64,000 nucleotides of DNA from Vulcaniibacterium tengchongense (GTDB lineage: Bacteria > Pseudomonadota > Gammaproteobacteria > Xanthomonadales > Xanthomonadaceae): the NCBI RefSeq assembly GCF_003814555.1, contig NZ_RKQN01000001.1, positions 1,218,566 through 1,282,565 of the forward strand, in the 5' to 3' direction. Within the stretch, counting starts at the first letter, position 1. The number at the start of each line of letters is the position of its first letter. Made by a program: the position numbers and the translations under genes. Below the pieces are notes generated by a model that was given only the letters and a program-made list of their open reading frames with translations, made no database searches and was not told where the DNA came from. Below are positions 1 through 8,429 of the stretch, piece after piece.

Positions 1-106
1 CGCTGTTGGCCGGGGTCTGCTGCTGGCAGGCGGCGACCAGGGCCGCGAGCAGCAGGGACGATGCCAACGACGACGGCAGACGGCGGGTCTTGCTGGGTTC
101 GATCAT
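1..106 (-). CDS. N-terminus of a lipoprotein, cut by the window edge
   Basis: Reading leftwards from an ATG at 106, the first 35 codons give a basic N-terminus (MIEPSKTRR), a hydrophobic stretch (LLLAALVAAC) and then a Gln/Thr-rich start (CQQQT). This is a type II signal peptide with lipobox LVAAC, so the protein should be lipid-anchored after cleavage before Cys27. The rest lies outside the window, so function cannot be assigned. It runs in the same direction as trhO and starts 46 bp beyond the trhO stop. Confidence 0.6.
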   Translation of the reverse strand, partial: MIEPSKTRRLPSSLASSLLLAALVAACQQQTPANS

Positions 107-152
107 CGCGTTTCTCGGTAGCGTGAAGGGGAAGCCGCGTCCCGGCGGCGCG

Positions 153-893
153 TCAGGCCGCGTCGTCCAGCAGCGGCTGCAGTTGCGGGTCGAGCGCGAT
201 CCGCGCATCGAAGACGAAGCAGCGGCCGCGGTAGTGGCGGCCGCCGACCTGCTCGAAATAGCCGAGGATGCCGCCGTCCAGCTGCAGCACGTCGCCGAGG
301 CCTTCCGCGCGCATCCACAGCGCGGCCTTCTCGCAGCGGATGCCGCCGGTGCAGAAGCCGACCACGGTGGCGTCGCGCAGCGCCTCGCGGTGCGGCTGCA
401 GCGCGTCGGGCAGGTCGGCGAAATTGTCGATCGGCAGGGTCAGCGCGCCGGCGAAGGTGCCGTAGCCGACCTCCTCGCGGTTGCGCGTATCCAGCAGCAG
501 CACCGGCCGGCCGGCGTCGTCGTGCCCCTGGTCGAGCCAGCGCGCCAGTTCGCCCGGCGCGACCGCCGGCGCGCGCGCCGCCAGCGGCGAGGCGTTGTCG
601 CGGCGGAAGCTGATGATCTCCGGCTTGACCTTGACCTTCAGCCGCGCGAACGGCTGCGACCGGCTGCGGCTGTACTTGACCGGCATCGCGGCGAAGCGCG
701 GATCCTCGCGCAGGCGCGCGAGGAATCCGTGGACGGCCGCGTCCGCGCCGGCGAGGAACAGGTTGAGGCCCTCCGGCGCGATCAGCACGGTGCCGCGCAG
801 CGCGCCGGCCTCGGCCCAGGCGCGGATCCGGTCGGCGAGCGTCGCGGGCGCTTCGATGGCGACGAAGCGGTAGGCGGCGATGTTCAACGTCAT
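153..893 (-). CDS. trhO: tRNA uridine(34) 5-hydroxylase TrhO (rhodanese-like, YceA/UPF0176)
   Basis: The 246-residue cytosolic protein matches the TrhO family in length and order: an N-terminal ferredoxin-like part (about 1-95), then a rhodanese domain (about 125-225). The family makes 5-hydroxyuridine at position 34 of certain tRNAs, the precursor of cmo5U/mcmo5U. Visible family signatures are LDTRN (134-138) and the active-site loop FCTGGIRCEKA with the catalytic Cys at 181. The ATG at 893 is chosen because the family begins with a short strand like TLNIAAYRF; extending upstream gives an Arg/Trp-rich stretch with no family resemblance. The molecular role is family knowledge and was not tested here. 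Confidence 0.93.
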   Translation of the reverse strand: MTLNIAAYRFVAIEAPATLADRIRAWAEAGALRGTVLIAPEGLNLFLAGADAAVHGFLARLREDPRFAAMPVKYSRSRSQPFARLKVKVKPEIISFRRDNASPLAARAPAVAPGELARWLDQGHDDAGRPVLLLDTRNREEVGYGTFAGALTLPIDNFADLPDALQPHREALRDATVVGFCTGGIRCEKAALWMRAEGLGDVLQLDGGILGYFEQVGGRHYRGRCFVFDARIALDPQLQPLLDDAA

Positions 894-927
894 CGGCGCA
901 TTGTAGGCGCCGTTCGCTAAAAACCCA

Positions 928-1662
928 TCAACGCGGTTCGCGTTCCGGGGCGGCCGCGGCGTCGCGCTGCCGCCCCGCCCGGCGCAGCCACAGCGCGGCC
1001 AGCGCCAGCCACAGCCAGATCGCGGCCACCACCGCCTTCTGGCCCAGTCCGCGCGGCAGCTCGCGCCATAGCGCATGCACCCACATCGCCACGAAACACA
1101 GCGCGGCCAGGACGAACGCGGGAACGAAGCGCCCGCGCCAGACCGGATCGGCACGGAAGCGCCAGGCCTGCAGCAGCATCGCCACCGTGGTGCACAGGAA
1201 CGCCGCCTGCGCCGAGACGCTATGCACGAACTGCTCGATGGTCGGCGGCTGCCCGGGCAGGTAGGTGTGCGCGAGCGCGGTGGTGACCAGCGCCGCCGCG
1301 CCGGCGACGAACAGCACGGCCGGCGCGGCGCTGCGCCGTTGCGGCGTCGAGACCGCGTAGCAGCCGAGCCCGAGCGCCGCCAGCGCCAGCGCCAACGCGC
1401 AATACGCCGCCTTGAGCCAGGCGCCGTACGGACCGGCCAGGTAGAAGCTCAGCGGCGCCAGCCGCCACGGCAATTCGGGACGCAGCGCGTGCAGCGCCAG
1501 CACCCCGAGCGCGAACGCGAGCGTGCCCAGCAGCGCGGCGTGGCCGAGCCGGCGCGGCCATGCGCCGCCGCGCCCGGCCGGCGCCGGGTCCGCCGCCGGC
1601 GCGCGGCCGTCCTCGCCAGGCACGTCGCGAGCCGGCCCGCGCCGCAGCGGCGGCGCGGTCAT
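928..1662 (-). CDS. DUF998 family integral membrane protein
   Basis: This 244-residue protein has a Pro/Arg-rich cytosolic N-terminus (about 1-40), then about six hydrophobic segments. The first loop has the DUF998-like pattern (PELPWRLAPLSFYLAGPYG), and TYLPGQPPT follows the third helix. DUF998 proteins are inner-membrane proteins of unknown function. The start lies only 7 bp after the autotransporter stop on the same strand, so the two genes may be co-transcribed and translationally coupled. Nothing in the protein itself links it to autotransporter biogenesis. Confidence 0.75.
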   Translation of the reverse strand: MTAPPLRRGPARDVPGEDGRAPAADPAPAGRGGAWPRRLGHAALLGTLAFALGVLALHALRPELPWRLAPLSFYLAGPYGAWLKAAYCALALALAALGLGCYAVSTPQRRSAAPAVLFVAGAAALVTTALAHTYLPGQPPTIEQFVHSVSAQAAFLCTTVAMLLQAWRFRADPVWRGRFVPAFVLAALCFVAMWVHALWRELPRGLGQKAVVAAIWLWLALAALWLRRAGRQRDAAAAPEREPR

Positions 1663-1669
1663 GCGGCGC

Positions 1670-4600
1670 TCACCACGCGAACCTCATGCCGAGGTTGCCT
1701 TCCACGCTCTCCCGGTCCTCGCCGGCGTCGTCGAGGTCGACGGTGTAGTCGCCGACCAGATACACGCTGAAATGCGCATTGAAGCGCGCGACCACGCCGC
1801 CACCGAACTCGAACGCGTTGAACGCCTGCTCGCCGACGACCACGTTGCCGTCGAAGTCGAGCCGGTCCTGGCCACCGAAGCCGTGCCAGAGGTTGGCCTT
1901 CAGGTAAGGCTGCAGCAGGCCGCGCGCGCTTTCGTAATGGCCTGCCAGGCGCAGGCCGACGCGGCCGATCAGGGCGTCGTCGCTGTCGAAGGCCACGCCG
2001 GAGAACAGGTCGCGCCGGTCGTCGAAATCGATCCGCTGCCAGACCAGCTGCGCCTGCGGCTCCAGCGCCCAACGCCCGCCGTTCCTCCAGGCAATCGGAT
2101 AGCCGACTTCCAGCGACGCCGACAGGCCGTCGCCCTCCAGGTCGATGCCGAGGCCACGGCCGGAACGCGCCTCGCCGTCGTAGCGCGCGCCGAGCAGGAC
2201 CGCGTCGACGTAGCCGCCCCGGGCCCCGACCCGGGTCCAGTACAGGCCGACGTGCTTGTCGTCCAGTTCCATGTCGCCGACCGCAACGTTGTTCCAGCCC
2301 AGGGCGAAGCCGCGCACGTCGCCATCCGCGCGCGCCTGGCCGAGGAACAGGCCGAAGCGGTCGCGGCGACCGTCCTCGGCCTCGTGCGCGTACAGATCGA
2401 GGCCGAGCTGCACGCCCCAGAGCGTGCCGTCGAAGGCCGGCGCGACGGTGCCGCGCCAGCTCTGTTCGGTGTTCCGGCCGAGCGCGCGCGCCCAGGCTGC
2501 GGGCGCGCCGCCCTGGCCGGTCAGCAAGGCCTGTTCGCCCTGACGCTCGTGGAAGGTACCGAGCGCGGTCAACGCCAGTTCGTGCGCGACCGGCGGTACC
2601 ACGGCATACGTGGGCGCCTCGATCCGGTACAGCGGGATCACCTCGCCGCTGGCCGGCGTGGCGCCGGGGGTGGGCGGCGTGGCCAACGGCGAAGCCGGCA
2701 AGGATGCGGGCTCGTCCGGCACCTCCGGGGCGGGCGGCGCCGGATCGGGCGCCTGCGCCGACGGCGGCACCGGGGGCGGGGGCGGCGCTTCCGGTTCGGG
2801 CTGATTCGGCGGCGGCGTCGTGGCGCCTTCTTCGGGCGGTGGCGGTGCGGGCGGCATGGCCGGCGGATCCGGCGGCAGCGCGGCTGGCGGCTGCGGCTGC
2901 GGCGGCGCGGCAGGAGGCGCGACCGAGTTCGGCGCCGGCGCCGGCGCCGACGGCTGCGGCGTCGTCACCAAGGTCGAGCGCAGATACCAGTTCTCGGCGC
3001 TGCCTGCGCTGACCCCGCCCTTGAACAGGAAGTATTCGAACGCGCCGACCGCGACCGGCGCGTACAGCGCGAAGGCGCCGGCGGCGGTGGTCGCGCCGTT
3101 CACCGCCTCGACCACGAGGATGCCGTCCTGCAGCGTCGCCGCGCCGGCGCCGCCGGCGTTGAGGACGCTCAGTCCAGTGGCTCCGCTGGCGGTGCCGCCC
3201 GAGATCACCAGCTTGTCCGAAGCCGAGCCGTCGCCGCCCAGCACGGTATTCAACAGCACGGTGGCGTTGTCGCCGACGTAGTGGCCGGCGACGGTGAAGA
3301 TGTCTCCCGGCTGGCCGCCGCCGTTGGTCAGATCGATGCGTCCGGCATTGTTGAACCGCGCCAGCTGCCCCGCGGCGAACGCGGCCACGCCGCCGGCCTG
3401 GCCGCCGCCGTACAGCGTGCTGTCCGCGGCGAGGTTCAAAGTGCCGGTGCCGCTCTCGGCGTCGCCCAGCAGCAGCGTGCCGTCGAAGGTCAACTGCGAG
3501 CCGCCGCGCACGTCCACCGTCTCCCACTCGGCGAAGCGCGCGACGCCGTCGCTGAGCACGTTCTCCAGGACCAGGCTGTCGTCGCCGCCGCCGCCGCGCA
3601 ACGCCGGCATCGCCCCGAGGTTGCCGGTGTGCAGGTTGCGCAGCACCGCGCTGTCGTTGTCTTCGGCCAGCTCGACGGCGCCGTAGACGATGCCGCCGCC
3701 GTCCCACAGGAAACGGTCGTCGCCGAAGCTCAGCAGCACGTCGCCGCGCACCGTGCCGCCGGTGATCTCGACCCGGTCGGTGCCGCCGCTGACGCTGATG
3801 TTGCCGCCGATGTAGCCCTCGGACAGGAGGATGGTGTCGTTGCCGAAGCCGGTGACCAGGTTGCCGTCGATGGTGCCGCCGGACATGTCGAACAGATTGT
3901 CGTCCAGCTTCATGTTGACCCGGCCGATGCGGCCGCCGGTCATCACCGCCGAGTCGCCGTCCTCGAACGCGCCGACGATGCGGCCGTCGCCCATGAAGAA
4001 GGTGTCCAGGCCGTCGCCCTGCAGCAGCGAGCCGATCTCGCCGCCGGTCATGCGGAAATCGTCGACGCCGCCGCCCTGCTGGACGCCGCCGGCGATGCGC
4101 CCCCCGGACACGACCAACCGGTCGTCGCCTTCGCCCTGGTCCACCTCGTCCAGGCTGCCGTCCACCAGGTCCAGCGCGTCCGCGCCGGCGTCCTGCCGCA
4201 CCGCGCCGGAAATCGAGCCGCCCAGCATGTCGAGGCGATCGTCGCCCGTGCCGAAGGCCACGCCGACGCTGCCGGCGATGGTGCCGCGATTGACCAGCGT
4301 GCTCGCGGCGTTGCCGCCGAACAGCACGCCGGTGCCGGCCGCGGCGATGTCGCCGTCGTTGTTCACCCTGCCGCCGCCGAGCAGGTTCAGGCCGTGCCCG
4401 GACGCGCTGGAGATCGCGCCCCCCGCGGCGTTGTCCACCGTGGCGAAGCCGCTGGCGACGACCGCATCCGCGCTGGCGGCGATGCGGCCGGCGTTGGCGA
4501 CCGCGCTGGCGTCGGCGAGCGAAACCGCCGCGCCGCCGGCGACCTCGAGCGCGGCGCCGGGCAGCAGCTCGACCCGCACCCCGCTGCTGCCCGCCTCGGC

Positions 4601-4843
4601 CTGCACCGCGGTCGTGTCCGGATTGGGCGCCGCGGCATCGCAGGTGACGACCTGGCCCGCGGCGGGCGCGTGCAGGTCGCAACCGGCGCGCGCCGCCAGC
4701 GGCAGGCACAGCAGCAGGCCGCCGGCGGCGCCGAGCCCGCAGCGCAACAACGCGGCGATGCCGGCGCTCAGCGGATGCGGCGCGGGGACGCGGCCGCGCG
4801 CGCCGCGGCCGTTCGGGGAAGAATCGTTGGTGTACGCGGACAT
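1670..4843 (-). CDS. Autotransporter with beta-helical passenger and C-terminal barrel
   Basis: The product of 1057 residues is a type Va-like secreted protein. It has an N-terminal signal with a long basic region ending near LPLAARA-GC. The passenger (about 60-620) contains a run of roughly 20-residue repeats of the kind GG-x-I-x-G-x-V...G-x-D (about 225-400), which should form a beta-helix. A Pro-rich linker (about 625-735) follows, then a barrel of about 300 residues ending in MRFAW, whose terminal aromatic residue is typical for BamA-dependent insertion. The ATG at 4843 is preferred over the one at 4861 because GGAGG sits 5 bp before it. No protease or adhesin motif was recognised in the passenger, so the function is unknown. 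A good promoter lies upstream. Confidence 0.85.
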   Translation of the reverse strand: MSAYTNDSSPNGRGARGRVPAPHPLSAGIAALLRCGLGAAGGLLLCLPLAARAGCDLHAPAAGQVVTCDAAAPNPDTTAVQAEAGSSGVRVELLPGAALEVAGGAAVSLADASAVANAGRIAASADAVVASGFATVDNAAGGAISSASGHGLNLLGGGRVNNDGDIAAAGTGVLFGGNAASTLVNRGTIAGSVGVAFGTGDDRLDMLGGSISGAVRQDAGADALDLVDGSLDEVDQGEGDDRLVVSGGRIAGGVQQGGGVDDFRMTGGEIGSLLQGDGLDTFFMGDGRIVGAFEDGDSAVMTGGRIGRVNMKLDDNLFDMSGGTIDGNLVTGFGNDTILLSEGYIGGNISVSGGTDRVEITGGTVRGDVLLSFGDDRFLWDGGGIVYGAVELAEDNDSAVLRNLHTGNLGAMPALRGGGGDDSLVLENVLSDGVARFAEWETVDVRGGSQLTFDGTLLLGDAESGTGTLNLAADSTLYGGGQAGGVAAFAAGQLARFNNAGRIDLTNGGGQPGDIFTVAGHYVGDNATVLLNTVLGGDGSASDKLVISGGTASGATGLSVLNAGGAGAATLQDGILVVEAVNGATTAAGAFALYAPVAVGAFEYFLFKGGVSAGSAENWYLRSTLVTTPQPSAPAPAPNSVAPPAAPPQPQPPAALPPDPPAMPPAPPPPEEGATTPPPNQPEPEAPPPPPVPPSAQAPDPAPPAPEVPDEPASLPASPLATPPTPGATPASGEVIPLYRIEAPTYAVVPPVAHELALTALGTFHERQGEQALLTGQGGAPAAWARALGRNTEQSWRGTVAPAFDGTLWGVQLGLDLYAHEAEDGRRDRFGLFLGQARADGDVRGFALGWNNVAVGDMELDDKHVGLYWTRVGARGGYVDAVLLGARYDGEARSGRGLGIDLEGDGLSASLEVGYPIAWRNGGRWALEPQAQLVWQRIDFDDRRDLFSGVAFDSDDALIGRVGLRLAGHYESARGLLQPYLKANLWHGFGGQDRLDFDGNVVVGEQAFNAFEFGGGVVARFNAHFSVYLVGDYTVDLDDAGEDRESVEGNLGMRFAW

Positions 4844-4930
4844 CGGGACCTCCGCATTCATTCCATGAACGTCCCGGAGCCGAAGCCCGGGACGGCGAGA
4901 GCGTGCGCCCCCTGATGCCGCACCACGTCC

Positions 4931-4959
4931 TTATAAGCGCGCCGCCGCCGGCTTGGCAA
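4931..4959 (-). promoter_or_regulatory. Sigma70-type promoter of the autotransporter gene
   Basis: On the minus strand a -35 TTGCCA (4954-4959) is followed after 17 bp by TTATAA (4931-4936). Both boxes stand out in a very GC-rich surround. The predicted start lies about 80 bp before the autotransporter ATG. This is pattern evidence only. Confidence 0.6.
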
Positions 4960-4987
4960 TCGCGGCGGTGCGACACTGCCGAACCGG

Positions 4988-6193
4988 TCACCTTGCGCCT
5001 TCGGCCCTCGCCGTCGCCGGCGCGCCGCGCGCCAGCCCCGCGTACAACGCCTCCATGCGCGCGGCCATCCGCTCGCCGCCCCACGCCTGCGCGTCGCGCG
5101 GACCGTGGGCGGCCAGTTCCGCGCGCAATTCCGGCGAGCGCAGCAGCCGGGCGACCTGGCCCGCGAACGCGTCGACGTCGGCCTCGGCGACCAGCGCGCT
5201 GCGCGCCTCGCGCAGCACCGTCGCCGTGCCCATCACCGCGGTGGAGACGATCGGCACGCCCAGCGCCATCGCTTCGATCAGCACCAGCCCCTGGGTTTCG
5301 GTCGGCGAGGCGAACACGAACGCGTCGCCGGCGCGGTAGGCGTCGAGCAGTTCGGTGCGGCGGTCGAGATTGCCGAAGAAGCGCACGTGCCCGTCCAGGC
5401 CCCATTCCGCGACCAGCCGCCGCAGCCGCGGCGCGTCCGGGCCTTCGCCGGCGATCAGGAACAGCAGGCGCGGGAACGGCTCGCGCAGGCGCCGCACCAC
5501 CTCCAGCAGGAAGGCGATGTTCTTCTCCGCCGACAGGCGGCTCACCGTGACCAGCGTCGGCCGGTCGGGCTCGATGCCGTGCTTGGCGCGGAAGCGGGCG
5601 CCATCGCCGCCGGCGAACTCGGCCAGGTCGATGCCGGTCGGGATCACCGACGCCGGCGTGCGCACGCCGTAGCGCTGCAGCACCTGGGCCATCTGTTCGC
5701 TCGGCACCACCAGGTGATCGACCGCGTCGCACAGCCAGCGCGAGGCGCGGCGGGCGAAGAAGCGCGTGGCCGGCGCCGGCAGCCACGGCAGGTAGTGGCC
5801 GACGTATTCCTCGAAGTAGGTGTGGTAGGTCTCGACCGTCGGCGCACCGGCGCGCCGCGCCAGGCGCAGGCCCATCGCATGGGCGCGGAACGGCGTGTGG
5901 ATGTGGATCGCGTCCCAGCGCCGGCGTGCGAGCGCATCGAGCGCGCGGCGCGCGTCCGGCGCGCGGATCAGCCGGTCCTCGGGGTCGAAGAACACCACCC
6001 GCGCCGGCAGGCGGACGAGTTCGAACTCGCCCTGCCCGTCGTGCCTTTCCTGGCCGCTGTCGGGGCCGTAGTCCGGCGCGACCACGGTGACGGCATGGCC
6101 CTTGCCCGCCAGCGCGCGGGCGAAGGTGCGGATCGAGGTCGATACGCCGTTGACCCGCGGAAAGTACACGTCCGACAGCATCAGGAGGTCCAT
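4988..6193 (-). CDS. Glycosyltransferase family 4 (GT-B fold, mannosyltransferase-like)
   Basis: The 401-residue protein has the two Rossmann halves of a GT-B enzyme. The N-terminal acceptor half carries SDVYFPRVNGVSTS (7-20) and the HIHTPFRAHAMG loop (98-108). The donor half carries VSRLSAEKN (217-225), IAGEGPD (247-253) and the retaining GT4 E-x7-E motif with Glu299 and Glu307. Such enzymes move a sugar from a nucleotide or lipid donor to a membrane lipid or glycan, as in MgtA/PimB-like lipid mannosylation. The exact substrate cannot be read. The ATG at 6193 is chosen because the protein then starts with the conserved LLMLSDVYFP strand. It stands alone, with the autotransporter promoter just beyond its stop. 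Confidence 0.87.
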   Translation of the reverse strand: MDLLMLSDVYFPRVNGVSTSIRTFARALAGKGHAVTVVAPDYGPDSGQERHDGQGEFELVRLPARVVFFDPEDRLIRAPDARRALDALARRRWDAIHIHTPFRAHAMGLRLARRAGAPTVETYHTYFEEYVGHYLPWLPAPATRFFARRASRWLCDAVDHLVVPSEQMAQVLQRYGVRTPASVIPTGIDLAEFAGGDGARFRAKHGIEPDRPTLVTVSRLSAEKNIAFLLEVVRRLREPFPRLLFLIAGEGPDAPRLRRLVAEWGLDGHVRFFGNLDRRTELLDAYRAGDAFVFASPTETQGLVLIEAMALGVPIVSTAVMGTATVLREARSALVAEADVDAFAGQVARLLRSPELRAELAAHGPRDAQAWGGERMAARMEALYAGLARGAPATARAEGAR

Positions 6194-6397
6194 GCCGGCA
6201 AGCCTAACCCGCGGCCCCGGCCGCTTGATGACACTTCCGTGATCGCCCGCATCGGCCCGCCTGGCGCGCGATGCCGGGCTTTTTCGCCCCGCGCGCGGCG
6301 CGGCGCGACGGCGCAAAGCGGACGACGACGGCCATTCGCGACCGAGTTCCTCGTCCGCATCGATCCACGGCCGGTTCGGGATCCCCCGCGGCCGCCG

Positions 6398-6847
6398 TCA
6401 GCCTTCGCCGCTCTCCCAGCGTTGCGCCCCGGGCCCGTGCGCGCCCAGCGCATCGCCGGGGTTGGCCAGGCGGCAGCGCTGCAGCGACAGGCAACCGCAG
6501 CCGATGCAGTCGTCGAGGGTGTCGCGCAGCCGCTGCAGCTGCAGGATGCGCGCGTCCAGCTCCTCGCGCCAGGCCGCCGACAGCCGCGACCAGTCCTTGC
6601 GCGTGGGCGTGCGCCCCTCCGGCAGCGCCGCCAGCGCGTCGCGGATCGCCGCCAGCGGCAGCCCGACGCGCTGCGCGGCGCGGATCACCGCGATCCGGCG
6701 CAGCGTGTCGCGCGGGTAGCGGCGCTGGTTGCCCGCGGTGCGGCGGCTGCGGATCAGGCCCCTGCTCTCGTAGAAGTGCAGCGCCGACACGTTCACGCCG
6801 CTGCGCTCGGCCACCTGCCCGACGCTCAGTTCGTCCTCGCAGCGCAT
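6398..6847 (-). CDS. soxR: Redox-sensitive transcriptional activator SoxR
   Basis: This MerR-family regulator of 149 residues has an N-terminal winged helix ([24 protein letters not shown], 9-32), a dimerisation helix (about 80-113) and the [2Fe-2S] cluster motif C-x2-C-x-C-x5-C with Cys114, Cys117, Cys119 and Cys125. That spacing is diagnostic of SoxR. Oxidation of the cluster by redox-cycling compounds lets it untwist a promoter with an overlong spacer. Exactly such a promoter sits next to its start codon. No soxS is present. Outside the enterics, SoxR usually acts directly on reductases and pumps, and two reductase genes lie downstream. Confidence 0.96.
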   Translation of the reverse strand: MRCEDELSVGQVAERSGVNVSALHFYESRGLIRSRRTAGNQRRYPRDTLRRIAVIRAAQRVGLPLAAIRDALAALPEGRTPTRKDWSRLSAAWREELDARILQLQRLRDTLDDCIGCGCLSLQRCRLANPGDALGAHGPGAQRWESGEG

Positions 6848-6850
6848 CGC

Positions 6851-6881
6851 TTGACCTCGAGTTAACTCGAGGTCTTATGCT
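6851..6881 (+). promoter_or_regulatory. SoxR-box promoter with 19-bp spacer
   Basis: TTGACC (6851-6856) and TATGCT (6876-6881) are separated by 19 bp. The spacer region holds a perfect 22-bp palindrome (6853-6874) whose core CCTCGAGTTAACTCGAGG is very close to the classical SoxR box. The long spacer is the hallmark of MerR/SoxR-activated promoters. It fires rightwards, away from soxR, which starts 4 bp to the left of the -35 box. The first convincing gene downstream is the quinone oxidoreductase, more than 550 bp away. Confidence 0.9.
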
Positions 6882-7433
6882 CGCGGCCGGTTTCGAAGTC
6901 AAGGCCACGACCGATGGACAGGAGCAACGCACGCGCACGCGACCGGCCGCCCGCCCGGGCGACGCGCGCCGTGCGAGCCACGGTCTCCGGCGAGCACGGG
7001 CCGCGCGGCGCGCTGCCCCGGTGGCCGCTGCCGCGAGCCCGCGTGCCGCCCCGGACGGGAGCGAAGCCATCGGAGCATCGGGCAAGGATCGGCGAGCATC
7101 GGCCTAGCGCCTCGGTGCGACGCGGGACGAGCCTGGGCGTGCGGGCGGACGCGCCGCCACGCCCCGCAGCCCGCCTCCTCCCTCCCGACGCCGAGGCGCG
7201 CCTTGCCCGGGACCGTCCCGCCGCAGCCGAGCCGCTGCCCCGCCGCGGGCCCGCGCCTGGCCGCTCGGCGCGCTCGACGCTGCGGCCCGGGCGATCGGCC
7301 GGCTCGCCGTCGCGCACGTTCCGGCATGCGCGCGAAAGCGCGGCGACGCGGTGCCCGCCCTGCTCGCGCCGCCGCGCAGCGCCCGGCGTAGCCCGAACCG
7401 CCGCTCAAACCCACCTTCTTCCGGAGCATGATC
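6882..7433. other. 550-bp gap downstream of the SoxR promoter
   Basis: I see no credible gene here: the long open frames have Arg/Ala/Pro-rich content without domains. At 6914, 33 bp after the -10 box, an ATG begins ATGGACAGGAGCAACGCACG, which resembles the start of the oxidoreductase gene at 7434 (ATGGACACGAGGAACGCACG). This may be the relic of a SoxR-driven gene. The gap also holds one copy of the duplicated regulatory leader (core 7077-7098). Confidence 0.4.
7069..7102 (+). promoter_or_regulatory. Regulatory leader copy A, upstream of quinone oxidoreductase
   Basis: The 22-bp core at 7077-7098 (ATCGGGCAAGGATCGGCGAG plus CA) is identical to 8566-8587 in front of the aldo/keto reductase, and weaker similarity continues for about 100 bp on the right. 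ATCGG occurs at 7069, 7077, 7088 and 7098. The last three are 10-11 bp apart, so they would lie on one face of the helix. This suggests a binding site for a shared regulator, perhaps of the AraC type, but no such gene is adjacent. Confidence 0.5.
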
Positions 7434-8429
7434 ATGGACACGAGGAACGCACGCGAAGGCCACCTGCAGTCCGTACAGGCGGCCGACACCATGCAGGCGG
7501 TGGTGTTCGACGACTACGGGCCGCCCGACGTGCTGCGCCTGGCCGAGCTGCCGATGCCGCAGGCCGGCGCCGGCGAGGTGCGGGTGCGGGTGCGCGCCGC
7601 CGGCGTGCAGCCGGCCGATTGCGCCACCCGCAGCGGCTGGTTCGCGCAACGCGGCATCGGCCTGGAGCCGTTCCCGCGCCAGCTCGGCAACGAGTTCGCC
7701 GGCGTGATCGACCAGGTCGGCGACGGCGTGCGCGGGTTCGCCCCCGGCGACGAGGTGCTGGGCTGGACCACCGCGCGCGCCTATGCGGAGGCGCTGACGG
7801 TGCCGGCGGCGCAGATCGTGCGCAAGCCGCTGGGCATGTCCTGGGCGGTGGCCGGTGCGCTGTCCGCGTCCGGGCAGACCGCGCACACCGCGGTCGAGGA
7901 GCTCGGCATCGGGCCGGGCGACACCGTGCTGGTGCATGCGGCGGCCGGAGGCGTCGGCACGGTCGCGGTGCAGTTGGCGCGGCTGCGCGGCGCCCGCGTG
8001 ATCGGCACCGCCAGCCGCGAGAACCACGACTATCTGCGTTCGCTCGGCGCCGAGCCGGTGCTGTACGGCCCCGGCCTGGACGAGCGGGTGCGCGCGCTCG
8101 CGCCCAAGGGCGTGGACGCGGCCCTGGATGCCAGCGGGCGCGGCGCGCTCGACGCCTCGATCGCGCTCGGCATCGACCGCGACCGCATCGGCACCCTGGT
8201 CGCGTTCGAGGACGTGCAGCGCCTCGGCGTGCGCGGCATCCGCAGCCGGCGCAGCCGCGAGCGCCTGGAGGAGCTGGCCGCGCTGCACGAGGCCGGCCGG
8301 TTGCGCATCCACGTGCGCGACATCTACCCGCTGGCGTATGCGGCCATCGCCCATCGCGACGTCGAGAACGGCCACGGACGCGGCAAGGTGGTGCTGATGG
8401 TGTACAGCACGTTCGGGCACGCGCTCTGA
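7434..8429 (+). CDS. NADPH:quinone oxidoreductase / zinc-free MDR alcohol dehydrogenase
   Basis: The product of 331 residues is a medium-chain dehydrogenase/reductase of the quinone reductase type. It has an N-terminal GroES-like part (MQAVVFDDYGPPDVLRL, then GNEFAGVI and GDEVLG) and an NADPH-binding Rossmann fold with AAAGGVGTVAVQLA. The Cys-rich structural zinc loop of alcohol dehydrogenases is absent. It probably reduces quinones or conjugated carbonyls in the cytosol. The ATG at 7434 is favoured over 7428 because the aldo/keto reductase gene starts in the same context (CCGGAGCAYGAYC-ATG). Family homology begins about 20 residues later, at MQAVVF. It lies under the SoxR promoter and leader copy A, so redox control is likely. 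Confidence 0.85.
   Translation: MDTRNAREGHLQSVQAADTMQAVVFDDYGPPDVLRLAELPMPQAGAGEVRVRVRAAGVQPADCATRSGWFAQRGIGLEPFPRQLGNEFAGVIDQVGDGVRGFAPGDEVLGWTTARAYAEALTVPAAQIVRKPLGMSWAVAGALSASGQTAHTAVEELGIGPGDTVLVHAAAGGVGTVAVQLARLRGARVIGTASRENHDYLRSLGAEPVLYGPGLDERVRALAPKGVDAALDASGRGALDASIALGIDRDRIGTLVAFEDVQRLGVRGIRSRRSRERLEELAALHEAGRLRIHVRDIYPLAYAAIAHRDVENGHGRGKVVLMVYSTFGHAL

Noticed and set aside
1523-4915. Very long rightward open frame opposite the autotransporter
   Set aside because: It encodes Arg/Ala/His-rich sequence without domains and mirrors the autotransporter gene. High GC makes such antisense frames common.
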